Positions 38,869 to 47,659 of a stretch of DNA of 64,000 nt are shown here, one piece after another. The stretch comes from Magicicada septendecula (lineage: Eukaryota > Arthropoda > Insecta > Hemiptera > Cicadidae), in the NCBI GenBank assembly GCA_034769895.1, contig CM068367.1:113816654-113880653 (forward strand). The letters run 5' to 3'. Under the pieces are notes generated by a model that saw nothing but the letters and a program-made list of their open reading frames with translations, had not been told where the DNA came from and ran no database searches. The translations under genes and the position numbers were made by a program. Each line of letters starts with the position of its first letter. The stretch's first letter is position 1.

Positions 38869-40877
38869 TCACTGCCGCGGTCCGTTTAAATCAGTGCTGA
38901 TCTCCTCGGTCCTGTTGTCTGGTTGACCGGGTCTGTCTCTATTCTGTAACTGTTGTACCTCAATGGCGTTATTATTGAACGTCACTGAGTTTCTGTTATT
39001 CCTGTTATCGTCGCAGCTCCTACTTCGTCTATGTTCATTCCGGTAGCGCTGGTTATTCTCCTCCTGAAAACCTCTCACGGTTCCCATTGTAATTCGTTCG
39101 TCCCTGATACGAACGTCTTCCCACATCTCTATCGTCAGTGCTCACATAATTCACATGTCTTCGATATGTTTGGTTTTGGTTGTTATAATTGCCATTATTA
39201 TTCTGTCTGTATCGGTTATCGTAATTGTTGTGATAACCTCGGTTGTTCTGGTAATGGTTGTCTCTATCATTGGCACGCTGGTATCCATTATTATTATTCG
39301 TAGGAGAGCTACGGTAATAGTGGTTATTGTTATTTGCCGCATTATTTCGTGGATAGTTGTTATTGTTATTGTTGTTTTGGTAACTACGTTGATAGTGGTT
39401 ACCGTTGTTGTTGTAATTATTATTTGGTCTTTGCCCGTTGTTTTCATATCGGGCGTCGCGGCGACCATTATTTCTATCCATTTCATCGCTCCTTCGTCTG
39501 TATTGGAGGAAGCTTTTCTCTTGTTCCATTTCCGCTAATAATGCCGACATCTCTTCAATGGTTTGTATTCGTCCGTTTATTCGGCCTCTCGTAATTTCTC
39601 CACCATAGTGATAAGCTAATAGCCTCACTAAACATTCGGTAGGAATTGCAGGCTCTAAATGTCTGGCTATGTTTATCGTACCAAGAAAATATGTGGTCGG
39701 AGTTTGTTTGCCGTGTAGATCATATCGGCCCAATCCTATGTCACTCCTTATCATATGTTGTGTGGCATCAGACCAGTACTTGGATTTAAATTGTTTTTTG
39801 AATTCTTGAAAATTTTGTATACTCGGCCGCATCGCCGTCCACCAATTGTCATAGACTTTTCTGAACATTTCGTCCAGCATACTCCTAATTACAACCCATC
39901 TGTCTTCTCCGGTTTTGGCTATTTTTTCTTCTACCCGTTCTAGGAATAGCATGGGGTTTCTTCTATAATTCTGGAAGTCGATAACTTCTCGGTTTTCCTC
40001 ACATGTGGTATGGGCACCGGTATATTGTCTGTTTCTTAGAGAGTTGATCTTATCTCTATGGGCAATTGTTTGGTCTTGTACCCGATTAAGACTAGTACCT
40101 ATGCTTTCTAATCTTTTCTCCCATCACTGCTTTGTTGGTTCGTATATTTTCTATACTTCCATTCGTTTCTTCCCGGACGCTCAGTATCTCTTGGTTCATC
40201 CGCTCACACTTTTCCTTGGTCTCGGGTTCTACTCTTTTAATTTCAGTCACCGGTTCTTCTAGCTTCTTGTCTCATTCTTCCTGCAATTGCCGGTTATTAA
40301 TTTCCATCTTGTTATTCCACTCTTCTTTTAATGACTCTTTGTGTTCATCCAATTTTTTCATAGTCTCTTGGTAATTTCCCTTCAATTCTTCCCTCAATGC
40401 TTTATTATTTGCGTCTATTTTCTCCTCCATTTTCTTGCTATTCTCTTTCAATTCTCGGCTCAATTCCTCCTTTGTCTGTTATTATCACTCTTTATTTCCT
40501 CTCTTCTTACTCAAATCTTCCTTCAATATTACTAAGTTCTTATTACTGTTCTCACTTAATTCTTCCTTCAATTCGTCCATTAGTTTCTTATTACTTTCTT
40601 CCGTTTTCTTATTACTCTCCTCCATAGACTGTTTATTGTCCTTTTTTAATTCTTCCATTTTCTTACTGAAATCTTCATGACTCTGTTTTAAGTATTCCAT
40701 AATGCTCTTCATGTCAACGCTCTCTGTGACTTTGTTCGGTTCTTGTCTATCTCCTTGGTCCTCCCTTATTATTGCTTCTACTTCCTCAACCGGTGTTGCC
40801 TCCTTGTCGTCCATGTTTACTTTGCTTACTTTCTCGGTTTCGGCAGCTCGTTTGCGCGATGTTTCTCGCTTCCTCAT
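38869..40877 (-). pseudogene. Gypsy-1 copy 3 gag pseudogene
   Basis: Same lesions as copies 1 and 2: triple stop at 40479-40487, TGA at 40272-40274, frame changes near 40117 and 39067. One private Glu-to-Gln change lies in the C-terminal tail segment near 38950. Confidence 0.82.
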
Positions 40878-40946
40878 TTTCGTTTATTTCTGGTTGTTTA
40901 TTTATAAATTATAATTTAATTTATCGCCCCACGTTGGGCGCCAATT

Positions 40947-43404
40947 TGTAACAATAATATAAGTGAATGATAGGAGATCTCGCGAGTAAACAATGTAACA
41001 ATTTATGTTGAGAGACGAGTTCTTATGCTCCACGTAGTATGCGTCAATTTGTAACAAATTTAATATGTATGTGTAAAATTATATTAAACCACACCGTTGT
41101 GTTCGTCAATTTGTAACAAATATAAAAAATAGATATGTTGAACGGTAAATTATTCGTAATCTGCCGCTCGCTCCCACTATGCGTGCAGTTCCAATGACGT
41201 CACTCGGAGTTGCCAACAGTTGCTCCGTCCGCTGTGCTATGTTAACGTAATTCTTAAATGAAACAGTAATAATAACGCAAATATAACACCAAACAGATAT
41301 CTTCCTTTTAACGATCTTTATTCTATGAAGCATTGATTAATTACTTCTCGTTTTTCTTTACTGTAATTACAATTATGACAAAATTATGCGTCTTCTTTTA
41401 TCAGTTGGTAGTAGCTAAAAATAATGTGCTCTATGCTGGATTTCGACAAGCAAAAGAATGATGCAGTTTGTTATTATTTCAATGAAATAAATTATCTCAG
41501 GGCATATCTGGTTCGGGGATTCCGGTTAAACAAATAATACAATTCTTAAAATCAAAATACAAATTTCACAATACAAGGATATTACAAGGTTTTGGTGTGT
41601 AAAGTGCAAACTGGCAGTCGTGTATTGGTTACTTACATTTATAGGTTATGACCAGTTTAGATGCTTGTTAGTTATTGTTAAAGTTTTTATGGTGTTCAAA
41701 AAAGGTGTAAAACTCAATTGGTGTTATTTGTGAGTGTTCTTTAGTGTTGGTGTAGTATAGTGTCTGTAGTTTTATTTTGTTTAATTCCTAAATAGTCGTG
41801 TACACAAATGTTGGTTTTGACACATAAGATAATAAATTGTTCAAATTCACCAGATCCTCTTCTTTCTTCTTCCAGGACGAAGATAGGGTCCAAGTCTTCT
41901 TCGCTTCTTCTCCCTGGATCTCAATTCTTCTGTATTAAATTCTGGATGTTCTTTTCTTTATTATAATATTTTGTATTGAGTATTTCAGCTCGTTTTACAA
42001 AGTCTGGTTTGTGTTTTCACTGCTTAAAATATAATTATATGAGACGTTTTATTAACGCGTCTGTCTTAAATGACCGTTGTTAAAGAAGTCCTATTTTATT
42101 TATCTGAAATTTTTGGTTGCTAAGGTAAAACTTGAAATCTGGTTGGTTGATTCAGATATACATTGTCATACAAATTCATTATTTCAATGTCTGAATTTGG
42201 TCAAAACTTTTAAATTAGTATAATTTTTCTGTACTGATTGGGAATTTAAAACTACTAGCATCATTATTGTGGTCTTAACATTTGTGACATATAGACACCA
42301 AACATGCCTATTTTTGCTTAAGAAATACTGATGTTACATTTTTGCTATTTGAATTTTTCTTAAATAACTTAAAACTGATTATTTCGATTCCATATTTGTT
42401 GTGTATACCACTAACTATAAATCTATCCATATTACAACCTTTGTTTTACAAAATTCTAACAGTATTTCCTAAAATTTACAAAATTCCAAAGTTTTTATAG
42501 GCCTATGTCTTGACATGTTAAATTTCTATTTTCTGTTATTGTAATCCCTATTAATTATGTAACTACCATCAAAATTACTCCCTATCACTCTATTAGTATT
42601 ATCATTTAAAAATATAACAATAATTATTACAGTAACAACATAAAAAAACATAATTCACATTTTGTGATTAAACAATTTGTATATGCCTGGTTGCATACAT
42701 ACTGCATAAGGCATATCATACATATATTATTTAATAAAACTATAACTAACATCAACACAACTTTAAACGTGTTTTAAGAACATAACAAGGAAAGTAATCA
42801 TTTAATAATGTTTTTCTATTTTTTCCATTTTTCCTAGGTAGTTCAGCCATTGCTGTAGCCTACTAGGTACTCTTTCTGTTTCTTTTTATACATTTGACAA
42901 TTTATTATGTGATTACACATTATTTTCTTGACAACATTATGTCCACTATTATTTACAATTAGTTGCATGTTCCATGTATCTATAATAATTGTTTTGTTAT
43001 ATTATTTCATTATATCATTCAATTAACAATTTACTAATATATCATTTTATATTGTATTGTATGTTTGGGTCTATTATCCCTCAATTTGTATTTTGATTAT
43101 TTTTATATTTTGATACATTTAATAAAACTATTAGTTTACTTATAGTATTTGTACATAAGCTGTCTGTCTTTATAAGTATTAATCTTGTCATTATTTGAAA
43201 TTCATATCATCATCGGGGTATTTTGCATCACGTTGCCTAAACATTAATTTGGGTACGGTCAGTTGTAGTACAAGTCAGTCTAAAGTATTTATTTGTTCAT
43301 CTTCACTATCGTTTTGAAAGATATTTTTCTTCTTGTTTAGTTTCTTATCCATGGTCTTCATTAAATCTGATACGATCTCAAGCTATGCCAAATGTAATGT
43401 TACA
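40947..43404 (-). repeat. Gypsy-1 LTR4 (right outer LTR, 2458 bp)
   Basis: In element orientation this is the original 5' LTR. Its left part matches LTR3. Its last ~610 bp (about 42789-43404) carry a dozen private substitutions, for example near 42790, 42811, 42844, 43050, 43070, 43182, 43285, 43372 and 43400, not seen in LTR1-3. It is followed directly by CTAT. Confidence 0.92.
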
Positions 43405-43789
43405 CTATTAACAGGAAAAATTTTGGAAAATTTGGAAAACATAATCTCAAACCATGCACAGAGATCAGCAAAAATACAGCAATACAAAAATATATACATA
43501 TAATAACAGATACCATTATTACAATCTGATAATCTGAGAACATGATAATCTCACCAATTACAGATAAGTGAGTAAGTTGTACTTTAATATATTGACAGAT
43601 TGTTTTTTGACATTCTACAAGGCAACGTTGAAGAGACTGCATTTAATGTCTTGTAAAGAATAAGATAAAATACTACAACTTGGTAAAATCGTTACAGAAC
43701 GCATTGAGCATATCTGATATGTATGAAAGAGAAGCTGATAAATGACAAAAAAGTTAAGTAAGTGTTAAAATGTTTATGCTTTTCAGTTG

Positions 43790-43990
43790 TGAAATTTAAT
43801 ATGAATGTCATCTCCTATGATTGACTAAATTTTTATAACTATTTATAGCTTTGTAAGAAATAAACACTATTTCATGTGTATATTATGTATATTTTGTTTT
43901 TTATGTAAATAAAATTGATGATTCAAAAGATTTGGTGTTATTATTTAGTAGTCTGTCTTTTCCTGTCCTCTTTCAAAACTTGTCGAGAAT
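43790..43990. repeat. Diverged relic of the left-hand satellite monomer
   Basis: ATGTAAATAAAATTGATG, then TCTTTTCCTGTCCTCTTTCA and AAACTTG, align in order with the satellite's TTTCATAAAAATAAAACTGATG, GTCCTTTTCCTGTGTACTTT and AAACTTGCAAC. A further match, GTTGCCAAATCGTGCAGTCC at about 44260, corresponds to GTTGCTAAATCGTGCAGTGC. Confidence 0.55.
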
Positions 43991-44704
43991 GAAACGTGAA
44001 TGAGAGTGAATTCTTGTGTTGACCAAGTATGACGAAATACAATTTGCATGATTTATATAAGACCAATTAAATAAGGCACGAGAGGTAACTATGAACCGAT
44101 ATAAATTAATAGGGCAGGAAAATACTAAATGAAAACTTAACAAATAGGGTTGAAGTATCTGGCCCACTGTTGGTCAAGTAAAACTCCCCGAAGCTAGCAG
44201 AAGACTACCACACTCGTTGAGTAGTTGCTCCATCGTTGAACGGAGCGTGTCCGTTGTTGCCAAATCGTGCAGTCCAGTTGTAAGAAGCCCCTCGCAGGAT
44301 GTTTCAAATACAAATTGAAGAATTTTCCTTAAATTATCGTGTTCTTGGTTGCCAAATTGGAGAATATTTTTACTGGCCAACGGTAAAACAGTGGCGACTC
44401 GTGACTTTGAGGACTGTTGAAGCAGAATCGTTGGCAGGTCCCTTATCCCCTCTCCCCAAATTATCTAAATATCTTTCTCCCTGTTTTAGAATCATGAGTA
44501 ATATGGAAAGTATAATGTTTACAATGTTTAAAGTATAATGTTTACAAACATATAAAAAGTATGTTTATAATGTTTACTATTAAAATTGTAAGTACTTACA
44601 GAGCTGCATTTTATATTACTTGAACACAATTTTCCTCTCTTTTGCAAACTTGCTGACGATGTTGTCATAAATGGTTATACATTAATGAATTAGTTTGGAG
44701 TTCT

Positions 44705-44860
44705 TTTTCAATTGAAAGTTTTCATAAGTTAGTAAGTCTATGTATTCTGTCATTGTACTGTGTAGATATATTTTTATTCTTTTTAAACAAAAAACACAAG
44801 AGTTTAAAAAATTATATGTGGTCGATAATTACTGTACAAAATCATACAGAAAGTATATAA
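44705..44860. repeat. Dispersed repeat, copy B
   Basis: Partner of 12440-12610: same order of TTTTTCAATTGAAA-, TTCTGTCATTGTA-, AGATATATTTTTATTCTTTT and CAAAATCATACAGA-like blocks. It is non-coding. Confidence 0.65.
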
Positions 44861-44987
44861 ATGTTTTGGCAAGTAATAGGAGTTATTATGCTTTACAGTA
44901 ATTAATAAACATTAATAAAGTCATGTTCATTAATAAACATGTCTAAATAAAACTGAAAGATATAATTTACAAAACAATCCTGAAGCC

Positions 44988-45283
44988 GGCGGCTCCGTAG
45001 ACCAGTGGGTATGGCACCTGGCTACTAATCTAGAGGTCCCGGGTTCAATTCCCGGGCCCGCACCATAAAATCAAGGTGCGTTTTTCAGCCCCCAGATCGA
45101 CTCAGACTGTTGAAAATGAGTAAAAAATACCCTGGGGATAATAATGGGCGGCTGAAGCGTAGTGCTGGCCACACTGACACTGCCTTCCTTGGATGCCGTA
45201 CGGCTCACGTTAGGTAGCCTACCCTGCCTGACTCCTAAGCTGCTTCGGTGGTATACATGGAAGCCATTATTATTATTATAATT
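44988..45283 (+). mobile_element. tRNA-derived SINE with 11-bp target-site duplications
   Basis: Perfect direct repeats ATCCTGAAGCC flank it at 44977-44987 and 45284-45294. The head resembles a tRNA: an A-box-like TAGACCAGTGGG, a loop CTACTAA, a B box GGTTCAATTCC inside a CCCGGG stem, and GCACCA at about 45059. A ~210-bp body follows, and the element ends in an (ATT)n tail (45266-45283). An internal RNA polymerase III promoter and mobilisation in trans by a LINE are expected for this class. I do not know the family name. Confidence 0.88.
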
Positions 45284-45311
45284 ATCCTGAAGCCAGAAGG
45301 TAGGGTAAGTT

Positions 45312-46020
45312 CCTCTAAGAGTACGCACTTGACTTTATTTGTCAATAAAAGTAGGGAAAATTGATCAGACCAATGAGTTTATTTTACATAGGTTTTATTG
45401 AAACATGATATTGTGTTACAACTGCAAAAAAGTACCATAGAATCTAGCGTCTAAATCCTTCACATGATTGGCCAGTTCCTTTTCTTGATCTCAACTGAAA
45501 ATTGGGTTTAGTCTGCCTAATGATGTGGGAACAGTGCCTTGAAAAGACAAGAAAAGAGACTGACTGAATTTCACATTCAAGAGGACTGATTCAAAGGTAG
45601 TGAACACAGAAAAGACATGTTAGAAAGAATTTTAAGAGAATACAAAAAGCAGGATTTTTATGTGGCATGAACTGAACTACTATAACGATTTTGAATTTAC
45701 TTATAGCTTTTAATCGCTTTCGAAGTGTAGCCTCGTTCATTCCAAGAGCAGCGGCAATCTGTCTTTTACTTTCTTCATTTTCGTCTTTCTCTTGCATTCA
45801 TCTAATACTTCATCAGTAAACATCAACTTCCTATAAGATTTACTTTTGTAGTAACTTATAAACTCATTTTTTCTACAACTAAATAAACAATCTATGTAAA
45901 ACATTGCACACACAAGATAACACACACAAAATCATGAGTAGAATGTGTCCCAAAAGAGTACGCAGTGGAGTCCTATAAGAATACGCGCGTACTCTTAGAG
46001 GACACGTTATGCGTACTCTT
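45312..46020 (-). pseudogene. Degenerate DNA-transposon-like segment with helix-turn-helix fragment
   Basis: A 15-bp perfect inverted repeat bounds it (CCTCTAAGAGTACGC at 45312-45326 and its reverse complement at 45987-46001), with further AAGAGTACGC copies at 45954-45963 and 46011-46020. Inside, the minus strand at 45591-45797 holds KRQIAAALGMNEATLRKRLK. This is the pattern of psq/CENP-B-type helix-turn-helix domains found in pogo/Tigger-like transposases. The preceding piece (45737-45925) is in another frame. Either a transposase remnant or an exon of a domesticated HTH gene is possible. Confidence 0.35.
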
Positions 46021-46389
46021 GTGGGAAACGAATATGTCGCTTAGAAATTACGCCAGAATTCAACAGCGAACAGAGTAAGTATGTGTTCGTTGTTGATTTT
46101 ATTGTTAACAATGTGCACTTTCATTTTGTATAAAAAAACCAAAATCTGCAAACTGTTGGCAAACAGTGATAACTGAAAAATTGTGTTACAATGAAAGTAC
46201 AAAAACACAGGGAAATATTACAAGGAAAGCAAAACACAAACTTACCTTTGAATTAGCAAAGACTTCTTTAATTTTCTCAATACTCGATATGTACACAGCA
46301 CCACAAAAAACTCTTCTAACCACAAAATGTCGGAGTCATGCAATGCTGCCAATCTTGCAAATTCTAAATGAGACTTCGTACTCTTAGAC

Positions 46390-46745
46390 AAACTTACACT
46401 ATGTACGACTCGAATACATGGCTAATGTCTAGTAATAAAGAAATAAAAATCATTGAATAGGAACGTAAAATCTTGCGAAGAATTTTTAATCCTTTAAAGG
46501 AGGGAGACAACTGGAGGGTTAGGATCAGCCAAAAATTAAGAAATCTATATAACGACTCAGGCTTGGTGGGAAGTACTAAATGAAAAAGGATTAAGTGGCT
46601 TGTTGATGTTCAAAGCATGGAGAACAGAAGAGTCCCGAAAAAGGTGTTTGCTGAACCACCTGGTGGGAGACGCTTAAGAGGAAAGCCACAAATAAGATGT
46701 TTGGATAAGGTAAAACGCGACCTGAGACAGCTGGAAAAATGACTT
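46390..46745 (+). mobile_element. LINE reverse transcriptase C-terminal remnant
   Basis: The plus strand reads through, with stops, a YDSNTW box, ERKILRRIFNPLKEGDNWR, a WL-DVQSM box and a GGRRLRGKPQIR box. That order is characteristic of the C-terminal end of a non-LTR reverse transcriptase ORF. Stop codons at several places make it inactive. No tail or target duplication was identified. Confidence 0.75.
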
Positions 46746-46775
46746 AATCTCAGTTTATATACAAACTTTACAATT

Positions 46776-47005
46776 ACTTTTCGGATTCTCTTGTCATTAC
46801 TGGTATCTGTAGCATCTGCAGAATGATCCTTTTCTAAACTTAAAATTATTAAAAACTGCTTCCGCTCCACAATGGTACAAGTCAGAGTTTCAGATCTTGC
46901 CAGTCTATATCAATAGAGTAAGAGATTTTGGATCAACTTAACATACACGATATTATTAGAGAATTTTCTTTAATGAAAGCTAGAAAAGTTCAATTCAGTA
47001 AATGA
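46776..47005 (+). pseudogene. hAT transposase C-terminal (dimerisation) fragment
   Basis: The plus strand gives VSVASAE, a stop, SFSKLKIIKN, RSTM, then in a neighbouring frame an SIE box, DIIREF and KARKVQFSK before a terminal TGA (47003-47005). This is the conserved signature and end of the hAT dimerisation domain, also found in zinc-finger MYM-type proteins. Only about 75 codons remain, with at least two stops and one frame change. It abuts the LINE remnant on its left. Confidence 0.72.
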
Positions 47006-47129
47006 TTTTTTGTTTAAATATTTATTTACATATTTCTTTAATAATAAAACTCCGATATCAAGGAAATGTAGTGTGGAGACAGATAATGTGACAGTCAACG
47101 AACTGGTTATAGTAAAATGCATTGTTATT

Positions 47130-47132
<3 letters not shown>

Positions 47133-47205
<73 letters not shown>
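47133..47205. repeat. (CT)n microsatellite
   Basis: About 36 uninterrupted CT units, followed by an imperfect CACCCTCTCGCCCTCTCTC extension. The Ser-Leu-rich plus-strand ORF spanning it is an artefact of the repeat. Confidence 0.97.
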
Positions 47206-47209
<4 letters not shown>

Positions 47210-47299
47210 TCTCGCCCTCTCTCTATTTATCCACCTAAGCATTCAAAGAATTTCGACGAAACAGAAAAATCGAAGCATGATAATATTTTTAGGCTTTTG

Positions 47300-47460
47300 A
47301 AACGTATAATGTGGATTACGTTTGGTGGATTACGTAAATCATTTCCAAACCACAGACGATCACAAACAGAGCATGTAAAACCAAATTTATTCTCACTAAA
47401 ACGTTTGCTAAACTCAATGTCAGCAGCGATTATTTCTGTCTTGATGCGTTTACCTATCAA
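47300..47460 (-). pseudogene. Possible Helitron-like N-terminal fragment
   Basis: The minus strand contains FGFTCSVCDRLWFGNDLR within a 77-codon ORF whose first codon is TTG. A CSVCDRLWF cysteine pair is a pattern I associate with the N-terminal region of Helitron-type replication/helicase proteins. No Rep or helicase motifs are nearby, so this would be an isolated scrap. Confidence 0.35.
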
Positions 47461-47630
47461 CTTTCTAGACTGTGGGGAATCGAAAGTGTGGAAGCGTTAC
47501 GTTTTTCGATGACGATTTTCGTGGAATGACCCCCAGCCTAAAAAAATTATGATATTGACTGAATAAAGTACTATACCTTATTTTGTTTGTCCGTCTGTTG
47601 GCTTTATTTCTATCTTCGTTACTACTACGC

Positions 47631-47657
47631 GTTTCGGGACATATGTCCCATCCTCAG
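47631..47657 (-). ncRNA. Hammerhead-like core motif, second copy
   Basis: On the minus strand: CTGAGGA (47651-47657), a 5-bp stem GGGAC/GTCCC with an ATAT loop, then CGAAAC (47631-47636) followed by GCGTA. As at 14270-14301, one unpaired T separates CTGANGA from the stem. A GUA triplet and weak 3-bp pairing of flanks could form the rest of a type I hammerhead, but the third helix would be too short to trust. Confidence 0.35.
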
Positions 47658-47659
47658 GT

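Larger units (their letters stand above)
14586..43404 (-). mobile_element. Gypsy-1: tandem array of a Ty3/Gypsy LTR element (4 LTRs, 3 internal regions)
   Basis: The order on the plus strand is LTR1, internal 1, LTR2, internal 2, LTR3, internal 3, LTR4, with a period of 8793-8794 bp. All coding is on the minus strand. LTRs begin TGTAA and end TTACA. The array is flanked by CTAT at 14582-14585 and CTAT at 43405-43408. That is one 4-bp target-site duplication for the whole array, as expected from a single integration later expanded in place. Each internal region is ~6336 bp with a tRNA-Lys primer site, a broken gag and a broken pol (protease, RT, RNase H, integrase), and no recognisable env. 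All copies are inactive as proteins. Confidence 0.93.
43405..44976. other. AT-rich spacer with a satellite relic
   Basis: No credible gene. The ORFs at 43400-43642 (-), 44174-44380 (-) and 44299-44538 (+) show no recognisable domain. The spacer contains a relic of the left-hand satellite (about 43790-43990, perhaps to 44290) and the second copy of a dispersed repeat (44705-44860). Confidence 0.6.

Noticed and set aside
44988..45065. A functional tRNA gene
   Set aside because: The anticodon arm pairs poorly, and the unit is flanked by target duplications with a body and (ATT)n tail, so it is the head of a SINE.
47010..47300. Ser-Leu repeat ORF
   Set aside because: It is translation of the CT microsatellite; the same applies to 62447-62784.
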